From Triparma columacea (taxonomy: Eukaryota; Sar; Bolidophyceae; Parmales; Triparmaceae), in NCBI GenBank assembly GCA_030267965.1, contig BRYA01000341.1, forward strand, positions 4,338 through 68,337: a stretch of 64,000 bases of DNA, given 5' to 3'. Positions 8,513-19,348 of this stretch are shown in pieces; within the stretch, counting starts at the first letter, position 1; each line of letters starts with the position of its first letter. A model generated the notes under the pieces. That model searched no databases and was not told the DNA's origin. It saw nothing but the letters and a program-made list of their open reading frames with translations. Both the position numbers and the translations under genes were made by a program.

Positions 8513-11500
8513 ATGGAAGCCCAAAAAGACGAACCCCCCACGGAGGTTCCAATGGAGGAGCCCCCTGTGGAGAGCCAGGAGGAGAACCTTGGGGACTCCG
8601 GGATTGAGTTCGAGGATGAAGATGCTTACTTGCACCAGGACCCCGACGAGGCCATCGAGGAGTTTGCCCAGAACCCCATGATGGACCGAGTCCAACAGGC
8701 TCTGTTCGACCAGCTCAAGAAAACCCATGACAGGGTCATGCATGAGCTGCTCGACAAGGAGGCTGGCGTTGCGAAGGTCAAGGCTGAGAGGGAGGAGTGC
8801 GGAGTGCAGCTTTACGGGATGCAGCAGCAGTTGGCCAAGCTTCAGATGACTTTGGAACAAGCCCATGCCAAGTTCAACGACATAGCTGATGACAAGGGGT
8901 CGGACGAGACGGACATCACCTCGCTAAAGGAGGGTCACCTGGCGGAGAAAGCTGCACTTACAGAAATCAGCAAGCAGGTTGTAAAGAATCAGGTGAGGGG
9001 AGGGGAGGGGGGCGAGAAGGGCAGCGGAACGAGCCTCGGAAGGGGTTGCATTGGTCGGCGCGGAGCCCTGCTCGAAGGTTATGGCTAACCCCTTCCCCCT
9101 CCCCACTACTACGCATTTAAAGTCCGAGCTAGATGCCCTCAATGAGACCATCCGTCAGGTCAAGGCTTACAATGAGGAGATGAAGGGCGAGATCGCCGTG
9201 ACCCGCAGGGCCACCTACAAGGCCGAGGAAAACGTCAAGGAGCTCGAGTCCGCGAAAGAGGGGCAGGACCTTTATATAGACTCTCTTAACGAGCGCATCA
9301 AGAAGCTTCAGGGTGATATTTCCCTTTCCGAAGCCCAGCTGGAGGCTCAGCTAAAGCAGACAGACGAGGCTAAGGAGATGCTCGCAGAGACCGGCGCCGA
9401 GATGGAGCTCATCGCCTTCGAAAAGAAGCAGCTCATGCAGCAGTGGAAGTCATCTGTGATTGCCCTCACCAGGCGCGACGAGGCCCTGGCTGCTGCCCAG
9501 AAAGCCCTCAAGGACGCTCAGACGTCTACCAAGGACTACGATACCGAGATTGACGGCCTCAAGCGCGAGATCCTAAAGTCCCAGGCAAAGAACGAGACCT
9601 ATGTGAACGTCAAGGACAGGCTGGAGGTGAGCGAGAAAGGTTTGGGTTGGGAGTACGACGTGTCTTGTTGCCAACACCCTTCGGTCCCCCCTTCCCCTCT
9701 CCTCCCCTTCCCCCCCAATCACAGGCTGAGGCCAAGTACATTGACGAAAATATTGCCAGCATTCGTGCCGAACGCGAGGCCATTTCGGCCCGCTTTACCA
9801 TGCTCCAGAGGTCGATGAAGTCAACCCTCGAGGAGGAGGTCAAGGTGAAGGCCAAGGGTGTCACCATTGGCAAGGAGCTGGGCTCGGTCAAGCAGAACAT
9901 CGCCATTGCCGTCAGGGAGCGCCACGCCTTCGAGGAGTTCATCCAAACCAACCGGCACGAGCAGCTCACTTCCTCCAAGGCTACCAAGAACCTCGCGAAG
10001 ATGGAGAAAGCCATCATCGCCAAGGTCCACGAGAAGGAGATCGAGGCGTCTGAGATCAACAACGAGATGGCCAGGATCAAGGTGGATACCTTGAACACTG
10101 AAGCCCACAATGTGCAGTTGAGGGAGACACTCACCAAGTGCGCTGTGGAGCTGCAGGAGAAGGACAAGCTGATTGAGAAGTACCAGATGGAGATCAGGCA
10201 GAGGAACGACGAGATTGAGAAGAAGATGTACAGGGTGGACAGGCTCAACAGGAAGTACGAGAAGATGCTTGACGGAGTCGAGGACGAGGAGAGTATGGGG
10301 CCCCTGGAGGCTTCCATAAAGAGCATAAACAAGGAGATTGACAATGAGGACGAAAAGGCAGAGACGCTGCAGAGGTGAGGAGGGGGCAGTCAGCTAACTT
10401 TGAGCGAAGCGAGCCTCGGAAAGGGTTGCCTTAGTGGTACAAAGGTCCTCCCTCCCGAATTTTTCTCTTCCCCTTATATAATCCGACTAATCCCTTCGCG
10501 ATTCGATACGCTTCTCTCGTCGCAGGATGTGGCTCCGGGACCAAACGGCCTTGGTCAACACCACGGCGGAAACGGACGAGATAACCGAGAAGAACAACGA
10601 GTACAGAGCCCGGGTCAACATTATGTCCTCCAAGAGGGTCAGGCTGCTGCAGGACATCAACACGAACGAGGCGGAGCTCAAGGCCCTGAAGGCCAACATC
10701 CAGGTCCTGCACTCTGACATGAGCAGGCTGAACGACCTGATCGGCAAGAACACGAAGCTCCACGACGAGCTGAAGAACAGCAACTTTGTCGTCGAGAAGG
10801 AGTTCATCCAGGAGCTCAAGGAGCTCGAAGGGGAGGCCGTGCAGATGGAGGGCAAAATCTCAGAAATCAAAGCGGCCAAGAACCAAATTTTGGATGAGAT
10901 AGTCGAGGCGGAGAGGCAGATTTTGCTGTGGGAGAAGAAGATTCAACTGGAGAAGGAGACCCAGGTCACCCTGGACCCCACCGCCACCAACAATGAGGTG
11001 AATGGCATGGAGAGGGAGATCAACAGCATGCAGCACCGCTTGAACGCGCTGCTGAGGGAGCAGGAGAAGATGATCAAGGAGATGGAGAGGGCCGTGCACA
11101 AGAGGGAGGACATCGCTGTAAAGCACAGGAATGGGATCAAGGAGATCACCCCCGGGACGGAGATCCTGACCAAAGCGAGCATGAAGAAGAAGATTCTGGG
11201 TTTGAAAAAGGGGCTAAAGCAGGCCAACAGGGAGACCGCGCAATACGCCGCAGCAGCTGCCGAGAGGCAGAGCCAGCTTCAGCAGGTTACCGCAGAACTA
11301 GAGATGGCCACGTCCAATTACTCTGCTCTCGAGTCCTCTAGCAACTCGCTGCAGGACGAGATCAACGTTAGCTTGTACGAGAAGCAGAAACTACAGGCCG
11401 CCCTTGAAAGGAAGAACAGACTCGTGATGAAGTTCCAGGCCCTGGAGAATGGGAGGATGGAGAGGGTCAACGTGGAGGAGGAGCAGTTTGTCATTGAAAA

Positions 11501-11630
11501 GAGGCACATGGTTTCGGTGGCAAACAGTAAGAAGGTTAAGGCCATCATCGAACATGTTAGGAGCAAGTTCCCGCATTTGGATCAGGTGCTCGAGAGGGTC
11601 AGTCATCTGGCGGATGTGGAGACCGAGTAG
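8513..11630 (+). CDS. CCDC40: CCDC40, ciliary 96-nm axonemal ruler subunit
   Basis: A 912-aa coiled-coil protein from four exons: 8513-8992, 9123-9626, 9725-10374 and 10526-11630. All joins are in frame. The family (FAP172 in Chlamydomonas) pairs with CCDC39 to form the filament that sets the 96-nm repeat on axonemal doublets and anchors inner dynein arms and the N-DRC. The recognised hallmark is the block around AFEKKQLMQQWKSSVIALTRRDEA (9418-9480), which is close to the animal protein. The LQRMWLRDQTALV junction across intron 3 and the C-terminal KKVKAIIEHVRSKFPHLDQVL also fit. An acidic N-terminus precedes nearly continuous heptads. The exon 2 acceptor is AAG and not CAG and is the least certain junction. 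Introns 1 and 3 share a short GC-rich element. The gene implies a motile flagellum at some life stage. Confidence 0.9.
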
Positions 11631-11643
11631 TGTGGATGGATGG

Positions 11644-11672
11644 NNNNNNNNNNNNNNNNNNNNNNNNNNNNN
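11644..11672. other. Assembly gap (29 N)
   Basis: A run of N lies just after the CCDC40 stop codon, between two convergent genes. It does not appear to interrupt either coding region. Confidence 0.95.
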
Positions 11673-11764
11673 GGAAACACGAGGACACTGTATTTTTTCA
11701 GAACAACAAAATTATGGACAAAATCGTTACACCGCCATCCCCCCCCCCACACACGCAACCCACA

Positions 11765-12376
11765 TCAGTTCTCCCCGCCAGCCGCCCTCTCCCCCTCCTT
11801 CTCCTCAAGCAGCCTCTCCACCGCGTCCTTGACCTTGGCGAAGTTCTTCGGGCTGCAGCTAAAGCTGTCAACCTTGCCCCTCCCCCCGTCGTAGAACTGC
11901 ACCGAGGGCAGGTGGGTGACACCGAGCGAGCGACAAAGGTTGGGGTTGGAGCCAAATTCTAGGGAGGCGTAGCGGACATGGGGGGGGGAACGAGTGGAGA
12001 GGCGGGAAAACTTCACCCCGAACGCCTGGCAGCTGCGATGGGAGGAGAGGGTGGTTAGCCAAAGAATTTCAGGCGTGAAGGAATAAATTTGTAGATAAAC
12101 TCACCTCTTACACCAGTCTGCGTGGAATTTAACACAAGCTAAATTGTCGTCTTCGGCGCATTCTTTCAGAAATTGGAGGTATTCGCTTTGTGAGGTTAGT
12201 TCTGTCACCAGCCTCTCTGCTCTGCTGCCACCAGCAGAGGCTGGTTTTGTCGTAGACTCTGGTTCATTAGGTGGATCATTATAGCGCAATTGTGTTTGAA
12301 TTCTTGATGTAGTTGGTAATTGTGTGAATCCATCGGTAAACACAATCGCAAGTAGTATAAATACTAGCCTACGCAT
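11765..12376 (-). CDS. Thioredoxin-fold protein with plastid-type leader
   Basis: A 179-aa thioredoxin-like protein from two exons (12376-12105 and 12032-11765), joined in phase 2. The join restores the redox motif WCKSC at the splice junction: WCK is in exon 1 and the rest comes after splicing. A cis-Pro equivalent is seen in the THLPSVQFYDGG segment, which is normal for the fold. The N-terminus (MRRLVFILLAIVFTDGFTQLP) is hydrophobic, then has a Phe close to the likely cleavage point and a Ser/Thr-rich stretch. That pattern resembles the signal-plus-transit leader of complex plastids in heterokont algae. The Met at 12376 is chosen over upstream in-frame codons because it directly precedes the hydrophobic core. 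It is head-to-head with ETF-beta, 142 bp apart. Substrate is unknown. Confidence 0.8.
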
Positions 12377-12518
12377 CAGAATTGAGACCCAAAGAGAAGA
12401 GTTGTCTAGAAGGCCATCTGTCTGAGCGGCGATGGGATGGAAGTGAAGTTTGGGCGACGCCTCACCTTGTGGCACACTTTTTGTCTGCCTTCTTCTTCCA
12501 TCCCCTGTATAATTCAAC
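12377..12518. promoter_or_regulatory. Short bidirectional promoter region
   Basis: Only 142 bp separate the start codon of the thioredoxin gene (minus) from that of ETF-beta (plus), so they must share this regulatory space. No named motif was found. Confidence 0.5.
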
Positions 12519-13524
12519 ATGCGTGTTATGGTAGGAGTTAAGAGGGTTGTGGGTGAGTAATGAATATGTATTGGGGGAGATGGAGGAACCCACTAGTGCT
12601 TCCAATCAGCACAGAACATCACCTTAACCCTATCCCGATTTCGACTAACCCCACCAATTTCTCCACTTACCCAACAGACTACGCGGTCAAGGTCCGTGTA
12701 GCTGCCGATAAGAAGGCCGTTGATTTAGCCAATGTGAAGATGAGCATGAATCCTTTCTGTGAGGTGAGATTTGCAGTTGACGGCCGGGTGCTTCTGATGA
12801 AGTTGGTGCAAATGTACACCAGATGGACACTCTCTGACTCTATCTTTCCAACGTTTTCAACTTCTCCCCTTTTTCATCCTCTTAGATTGCCGTCGAGGAG
12901 GCCGTTCGCCTTAAGGAGGCCAAGAAGGCCACTGAAGTGATTGCGGTCTCTGTCGGTCCCAAGGCCTCTGCAGAGACTCTCCGCACCGCCCTCGCCATGG
13001 GTGCTGATCGTGGGATCCACATTATGACCGACATTCGCACCGACCAGGAGCTCGGCAGCCTCTCTGTCGCCAAGATCCTTGCCAAGGTTGCGAGTGAGGA
13101 GTCCCCCGACGCCATCATCCTCGGCAAGCAGTCCATCGACGGCGACTTCGGGTGCACCGGAAGTATGCTCGCTTCCCTCATGGATGTGCCCCAGTGCACC
13201 TTCGCCGCCAAGATCGACTTTGACGCCTCCACCGTCGAGCGTGAGACTGACACTGGCACTGAGATTGTGAAGTTCCCAGGGCTCCCCGCGGTCTTCACCG
13301 CCGACCTCAGGCTCAACGAGCCCAGGTACGCCACCCTGCCCAATATCATGAAGGCAAAGAAGAAGAAGATCGATACCAAGTCCATCGAGGACCTCGGGGT
13401 AGAGCTCAGCGAGGGGAACGAGGTCCTGGAGGTCTTTGAGCCCCCCCCCAGGGAGGCTGGGATCCTGGTGGATGACGTTGATGGACTCGTTGATAAACTC
13501 AAGAATGAGGCCAGCGTCATCTAA
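12519..13524 (+). CDS. ETFB: Electron transfer flavoprotein subunit beta
   Basis: A 252-aa protein from three exons (12519-12552, 12678-12763 and 12886-13524), close to the roughly 255 aa of other ETF-beta proteins. ETF takes electrons from mitochondrial acyl-CoA dehydrogenases and passes them to ETF-ubiquinone oxidoreductase. Diagnostic parts are the N-terminus MRVMVGVKRVVDYAVKVRV, rebuilt across the first intron, the nucleotide-binding core with ILGKQSIDGDFGCTGSMLA (AMP site region), and the ETF-beta signature region LRLNEPRYATLPNIMKAKKKKI. The very short first exon of 34 bp ends in phase 1 and is supported by the match to the conserved N-terminus. No separate presequence is visible, as is usual for this subunit. 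Confidence 0.93.
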
Positions 13525-13898
13525 AGGGAAACGGGGAGCTTGGGTTACGGGAGGGTGAAAAAAGAGAATAAATGACATATCAAAAGGAAAATGAGAGTAT
13601 ATTATATATATGATAAGTTGTCGTCGTCCTCCTCCTCCGCTGTCCCCCGCACCTTCGCTGAAAATTATGTCCACGTGCATCGTACCCTGACAGTACTGCG
13701 AGCTGTCTATGGTTTAACCAACCCGAAAACTAGGCCCGGAGCCTAAAAGGGATTGTAAAAAGGCAACTGCGCGTTCGACGTGTTTTTATTATCGTAGTGA
13801 CCCCATACAAAGGCAACTAAACATTGCCTCGTTTCCCCCCCCCATCCCCCATCCCCCATCCCACTCCCCAAATTCATCTCTCGCTCAAAATCCTATCA
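13525..13898. other. Intergenic, no gene seen
   Basis: About 370 bp between ETF-beta and the next plus-strand gene. It contains a short AT-rich stretch (13590-13615, including tatatatatg) and a C-rich run before the next start codon. No gene or named motif was found. Confidence 0.5.
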
Positions 13899-14920
13899 AT
13901 GTCCCAGTTCGAGCCTGCCTGGGCCTCAGCTCCCGCCCCAGCCCCCGCTGGTGCCCCCCAGGTGCCCCAATATGGTACAACCCCCGTTGCATCAGCGTGA
14001 GTATCAAAAAACCAAGACGAGGGGGAGGAGGAATCGAGAAAGAACTCCAATTCATTTGAGAGGGAGACGTTTCGAGCATAATTGTGTTAAAAAAGTGGGG
14101 TCGTGAGTGCATATGACGTGTAAATGTCTCCTCCAATTCAACCAATCGTGCCCACATACCTTAAAATGACAACGTTCAGTCCAGTCCCTAACCCATTTCT
14201 CCCTTTTAACTGGCCTTCCCCCCCCAAACCCCCCCCCCCTCGCAGACCGGCCAACGCGAAGATGGTGCAGTCTGCGTTTTCGATTTTCAACATCGGCCTA
14301 TCAGTGCTCATGGCAGCCTCCGGTATTATGGGTATAGGTGAGCAGAGAGGAAGGGATTTAAGGGGGGGGACAAGACAAAAAGGAGGGGAAATGGGACGGG
14401 AGACACGCCATGGTAGGGGTAGAGAAAAGGTGCCCTTCCCTCTTCTCAACCTCCCCCACTCCCTCTCCCCCGCTCCCCTCGCAGCAAAGAACCAATCCTT
14501 CAGTGCTGACATTTTCGTCGCCCTCTACATGGTCCTCTTTGCCGTCCTCCTCTTCACCTACGAGCTAATGTTCTGGAAGTCAGTGGACTCCATAGTCCGT
14601 CCCCTGCGTAAAAATTTTGGGTTCCTGTTCGGGGTAAAGGGGAAGGTGAGTATTTTTGGGTCGAAGGAAGTGTGGAGGACGTCCCGAATTGTTTTTCACC
14701 CGATCGTTTTCGCATTTTCCCTTCCTTTGCTCAGGCCATCTTCATCATCTTTGTCGCGTTCCTGAATTTCGGCCTCAACTCCGCCGCGGAACCTGCCAAG
14801 AGCCTTGGCCTTGCGACTGGTATTTGCTTCCTCGTCAACGGGGTCCTACACATGGGGACATACCTAAAATACCCTGAATACCTCGAAGGGGCGGTGCCGG
14901 TTGTCAACTCGTACAATTAA
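13899..14920 (+). CDS. Small tetraspan protein, COPI-associated/TVP15-like
   Basis: A 178-aa membrane protein from four exons (13899-13996, 14246-14337, 14485-14645 and 14735-14920); all joins keep frame. A proline/alanine-rich N-terminus is followed by four hydrophobic segments: SIFNIGLSVLMAASGIMGIG, IFVALYMVLFAVLLFTYEL, AIFIIFVAFLNFGLN and GLATGICFLVNGVLHMGTYL. The spacing, the E after the second span and the GFLFGVKGKAIFIIFVAFL part resemble the COPI-associated/TVP15 family of Golgi membrane proteins. That call rests on pattern memory and is moderate. It ends in a short tail with VVNSYN. What is certain is a four-pass integral membrane protein encoded by small exons. Confidence 0.65.
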
Positions 14921-15047
14921 TCTGAATAAGTGAAAGTAGAGCCAAGGGTGAGGGGGCATATAGTGGCTAGTAAATTACGATGTTACAAAAAAAGAATAGG
15001 TACGGAGAAGTTTCTTAATACAATGTCAGATCGTCAGGGAATGGTTG

Positions 15048-15709
15048 TTAATAGCGTAGTCCCATCATGACCCCCGCAGTGAATCCTCCTCCCGCTGGCA
15101 TATTGTACCCAATCACATCCATTACCTTGTCCCACTGCTCCTTGGCAGCGATCTCATCCATGGCCTTGTGCTTCCCGTTAGTCAAGCGCCTCGCGAGGTC
15201 TTTCTCGATCCCGGAGTAGTCGACCTCGATGTAGCCGTTGTAGGAGGCGTACTGAAGCCCCATAAAACCAAGTCCACCAATGAAAGCTAAAATTTTGCTG
15301 ATTTTTTTCATGGTAAAACCTGAGGTGAGGGGGGGACGGAGGAAGGGAGAGGGGTGGGTTAAAACGTACAAGCTGCTGGAGGAGCGCAGTCGTCAAAACT
15401 TCATTGCTCATCCACCCCTTCCCACTCACCGCTGGCAAAACCAGCAAGAAATCCCCAGCTCAACTGCGATGGGACTCCGGTCTTGATAGCCCCCCCGATA
15501 GTCTTCAAACTTTCCTCCTTAATTGCATCGACTGCCTTATCAAGACGACCTTCCATGAGATGATTGAATATTTGAGTCCCTTCGCCCTTTCCTTTTCCTT
15601 CACAAAATGCTATTAAGGACGGTGAGGGGGCAAGAGCGACAAACATGAGAGAAGCTCTGCCTGTAACTCCTATGTATCGTGAGGAACGTTTCGCAATTAA
15701 ACTGAACAT
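15048..15709 (-). CDS. FUN14-domain protein
   Basis: A 183-aa protein from two exons (15709-15430 and 15319-15048), joined in phase 1. FUN14 proteins such as FUNDC1 lie in the mitochondrial outer membrane or related membranes and act in mitophagy and lipid or contact-site biology in animals; roles in algae are less clear. The family signature is the glycine-rich pair of helices WGFLAGFASGFTMKKISKILAFIGGLGFMGLQYASYNGYIEVDY, which crosses the intron. A basic N-terminus with a hydrophobic patch (ASLMFVALAPSPSLIAF) could be an organelle-targeting sequence. The C-terminal GGGFTAGVMMGLRY also matches the glycine-rich end of the family. Confidence 0.85.
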
Positions 15710-15908
15710 CGCAAAATGTGCTTGGAAAAGAAAGAAGAATTAGAAAAGAATTTTGGTCGATGTCAAATTGTTATGCCCAACAGGAATGAGGGCTACCACG
15801 TGAAAACTACCTACGTTTTATTTTCCATTGACCAGGTCCATAAAACAAATACTTTGGTCCATAATAATACTTGGTTATGCAGCTAACACATTTTTTCAAT
15901 TCTATGAC

Positions 15909-17431
15909 TCACACACTCGGGGGCGGAGGCGGGGGGGGTGGGGGCGGAGGTTCATCGTCGTCCTCGTGCTTGCTAGGTGCAACGTTTACAATTTCCGTCT
16001 TGCTTAGCCTCTTCTGTGTCTTTTGTACGTATGAACCCCACACCCCACTCCCTCCCTTTACTTGTTTGGAGCTCTGCTTCCTCCTCGCAGGGCCCGTGGG
16101 GTGCCTTTGCATTTGCTTGAAGGGTTTGTTCTTGTTGAAGGATGAAAACGTGGAGAGCTGGTTCATCCTGGCGTTTATGTCGTGTGTGGAGTCTATGGAG
16201 CCTCTTGAAACTCTGCTGCTATCTACGCTTGTTGCGCCTGGCGCTGCCACCCCTTCCTCCTCCTCCGCCACCTCCTCCTCTTCCTCCTCCTCCTCCTCCT
16301 CTCCTCCGTTCCCCTCCCCATCATAGTCATCCCCTCCCACCCCCTTATCCTCCGCCACATCTTCCACACCAATATCCTCGCTGCTCTGTCTCCTACTGCT
16401 AGTACCGCTGATCCCGCTTACCCCGCTCTCCCCCCTTTCCCTGACGACCTCCATCTGGCTGTGCATGGCGACTGGCCTGGCGATCCCCAACCCCCCCCCA
16501 CTAGCCCCTAGTCCCTTCCCCTCCCCCTCCCCTCCGAAATCTAAGGCGTCGCTGTCTGTCGTGGTCCCACTGCTAATGCTAACATTCCCGTTGCTTCCCC
16601 TTCTCTTGCCCTTTCCCATGAGTCCGAACTCCCCGTTGACGCATCTTGAGCTCCTAGTTGGGGTCACTTCCCCCGCTAACTTGACGACCTCGTAGTTGTT
16701 GAACTCCTCGTAGCTAAGGCTGGCCCTCCTCGACCCGTAGTGAGCAGTAACGTTCTTGCTCTTCTCTGTGCTAGTCTTCACGCAGTCCTTCATGCAAGCG
16801 CCTAGCCCTTCGAAGTCCTCTTTCCTGATTGTACCGAGGCCAAACTTCTGCGTCGGAGTCCTCAATATGATGGCATTCGCCAATATTTCTGTCCCACAGT
16901 CCGTCGTAATCTTGAGCACCTCCTGGCACTCCACACTAATCACCCTGCTCAAGTTCACACTCTCTAGCCTGGTCTCCTGCGCGAGGTCCGACTTGGTGAC
17001 CCAAGTTAAGTGCAGTACTCCGCCGATACTCGTCAGCCACATTCTATGCACCTCGCACTCGCGGACTCTGCCGTCAGTAACCCTGTGCAGGTTCCTGTAC
17101 AAAACTACATGGGCCCCCTCCCAAAGCTTCCTCTCCACGTCCGCGAACGCGCCCTCCAAAGGGTTGGTACCCCCAACACTCCCAATGCTCCCAACGCTCG
17201 TCATGGGTAAAGGGATCTTAGTCGGAGGGGGCTTCACATTGCTTGGAAGCCTGAATAAGCGACAGAGGGGGTTAGAGAGGAAGGGGGGCAATTGTGTGAG
17301 GGTTATGGGGTACATAAGGGGCTCTCCGTCTCATTTGTAAGGAAGTCTGCCCGGGACTTGAGAGAAACGCCTCACCTGTTCTGTTTTTCCTCATCAGAAG
17401 CACAGAATCTCACACAAGACGGTGGCAGCAT
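15909..17431 (-). CDS. PH-like-domain protein with polyproline C-terminus
   Basis: A 465-aa protein from a 56-bp first exon (17431-17376, start MLPPSCVRF) and a long second exon (17250-15909), joined in phase 2. After a short N-terminus, roughly residues 40-160 look like a pleckstrin-homology-type beta barrel with a final helix: strands WEGAHVVLYRNL, RMWLTSIGGVLHLTWVT and VISVECQEVLKITT, then EDFEGLGACMKDCVKTS. The rest is low complexity, with serine/glycine, a long acidic run (EEEEEEEEEEVAEEEEG) and a final run of ten or so prolines before SV. No catalytic motif was seen. Lipid or protein binding at a membrane is an inference. It is head-to-head with the sedolisin gene, 180 bp apart. Confidence 0.7.
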
Positions 17432-17611
17432 TATACACCCCCAATGATAAGTCTTAACGTTTCCCTATTACCCTTGCCCTTTTCTATATATTCCGGATTC
17501 TGTGGCTTATTTTCACACCAACAGAGGCCGTTTAAGTAACAAAATCTCAAAGATCAGCAGTAACTTGCGGCTCTTCCTCTTCTTCCTGACCCAGGGACCA
17601 CTGTATTGGCC
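17432..17611. promoter_or_regulatory. Bidirectional promoter with TATA-like element
   Basis: About 180 bp lie between the start codons of the PH-like gene (minus) and the sedolisin gene (plus). A tatata element at about 17485-17490, roughly 125 bp before the sedolisin ATG, is the only core-promoter-like motif seen. Its use is unproven. Confidence 0.35.
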
Positions 17612-19267
17612 ATGATGATGGTTTCAAATTTGTCCCTCTCCCTCCTTCTACTACTCCCATTGGCGGGTTCCGCCTTTGAGTTGTCGTTGCATCTGACCAC
17701 AAAGGGCGCTGAGGAACTTGATTCCACTTTTTGGGCAATAGCCACGCCTTCGTCAGACAGGTATGCCAAGTTCTTGGAAGTTGAGGAATTAGCGGCGATG
17801 ATCGGCTCAGATCAATCATGTATTGACGCTGCTTCTGCCTTCCTCAAGCAGAGTGGTGGGGAGAATTTGGTTGTTTCGCCACTTAAAGATTCAATTACAG
17901 CTACTTTCCTCCATGGCCATTCTCTCCTCCTCAGTGATGCTGGACATCCCAAGTCTACTCCCGATTGTGTGAAGTTTACCGTGCGAAAGGACCATTATCA
18001 TGAAGGTGTCTACCCTCGTCCCCGTGCCTCTGCCTCTGCCTCTGCCCCTTATACTATCTCGAAGATCAAGAACGCTTATGGCATGCCTACAGACCTCACC
18101 GCCATCAATCCTGCCACGAGTGTTATGACTTGGGGACCTGGCACGTTCGGCTACTCGGTCGCTGAACTCGAGCATCTCAAGCTGACTCAGGCACCAAAAA
18201 TCAACCTTGACAAAGTCGTGTTCGACAATGAAAACCACGGGGAACCCGGGGGTGATAACTTTGGGGAGGGACAGCTTGACGTTAACATGCTTTCCGCCTT
18301 TGCCCTTAATGCTACTGTTATCGTGAGCAACACCAACACCTCCTCTTCTACTGAGGAGTCCACTGGATTTGGCGCGGCGCTCTTGGACTTCCTCACGGAG
18401 CTCGCTGGAAGGGAGACCGTGCCCCACGTCCTTTCGATGTCCCTCGGTTCCTTATCCGCTGCATCCTGCGATCTCCTTTGCGATGCCGCAATTGAAGAAG
18501 GGTACAGTCAGAAGGATTGCGACGACTATTTGGCCAAGCAAAGGCAAGTATGCATGTTCTTGACCCAAGATCAGACCGACAAGATATCAATGGCGCTTCA
18601 GGTCCTTGGAACTCGCGGTGTTACTGTTTTGGCGGCCTCTGGAGACGGAGGGTCACACTTCAGCTTCCAGGCCTTCGAATCGGACGGGGGCATTGGAGAC
18701 GTTCTCAATGAGGCTTCGTGTGCGAACTCTATCCCGGTCTTTCCTACTGCTTCTCCCTACGTCCTAAGCATCGGAGGAGAGATGTGGAGGAACGGAAACT
18801 CCGATCATCCCATCACTTGGAGCTACCTCGGCAGCTCTGGCTCGGGAGGCGGGTTCAGCATCCAATTTGATCAACCCGAGCACCAGAAAGACGTCGTTGC
18901 GGAGTACCTGAAGAAGGACGGTATGCCCCCTGCGGATTCTTACAACGCTGGAAGCAGAGCCTACCCTGACATGGCAGCAGTTGGAGTCTCCGGAACTAGC
19001 CAAAGCTGCCCTATTTCTGCCGGTATGTTTGCGATGATTATTGATCAGCGCCTCAACGCCGGTCTTCCCGGCCTAGGCTTCGTTGCCCCCCGTCTATACG
19101 AAGTGGCCACTAAGTTTCCTGGGGAGGCTTTCCAGGACATAGTCGGCGGAGATTCGAGCACAACCTGTGACACCGGTTTCCCTGCAACAGACGGATGGGA
19201 CGCAAACACCGGCTTTGGGAGGCCTATTTGGGACGGATGGGCAAAGCACTTCGGGGAGGATAATTAA
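17612..19267 (+). CDS. Sedolisin-family (S53) serine-carboxyl peptidase, TPP1-like
   Basis: A secreted or lysosomal/vacuolar acid peptidase of about 551 aa in a single exon. The start is the first of three ATG codons, preceded by TTGGCC. It has a signal peptide (SLSLLLLLPLAGSAF), an S53 propeptide of about 150 residues and the catalytic domain. The Glu/Asp pair is in GEGQLDVN (about residues 220 and 223). The oxyanion-hole Asp is in SGDGGSH (about 343). The nucleophile Ser is in VSGTSQSCPISAG (about 463). All four match the sedolisin plan, and CDTGFPATDGWDANTGFG near the end fits the C-terminal calcium-site region. The family removes tripeptides or acts as an endopeptidase at acid pH; which applies here cannot be told. 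It is intronless, unlike most neighbours. Confidence 0.92.
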   Translation: MMMVSNLSLSLLLLLPLAGSAFELSLHLTTKGAEELDSTFWAIATPSSDRYAKFLEVEELAAMIGSDQSCIDAASAFLKQSGGENLVVSPLKDSITATFLHGHSLLLSDAGHPKSTPDCVKFTVRKDHYHEGVYPRPRASASASAPYTISKIKNAYGMPTDLTAINPATSVMTWGPGTFGYSVAELEHLKLTQAPKINLDKVVFDNENHGEPGGDNFGEGQLDVNMLSAFALNATVIVSNTNTSSSTEESTGFGAALLDFLTELAGRETVPHVLSMSLGSLSAASCDLLCDAAIEEGYSQKDCDDYLAKQRQVCMFLTQDQTDKISMALQVLGTRGVTVLAASGDGGSHFSFQAFESDGGIGDVLNEASCANSIPVFPTASPYVLSIGGEMWRNGNSDHPITWSYLGSSGSGGGFSIQFDQPEHQKDVVAEYLKKDGMPPADSYNAGSRAYPDMAAVGVSGTSQSCPISAGMFAMIIDQRLNAGLPGLGFVAPRLYEVATKFPGEAFQDIVGGDSSTTCDTGFPATDGWDANTGFGRPIWDGWAKHFGEDN

Positions 19268-19348
19268 CTGCGACAGTGTGCCACAATCGTTGCACAAAAC
19301 GAGTTAATGAAAAATGGTTGCGTATTTTTCTATCACGCTTTGTTTGGT

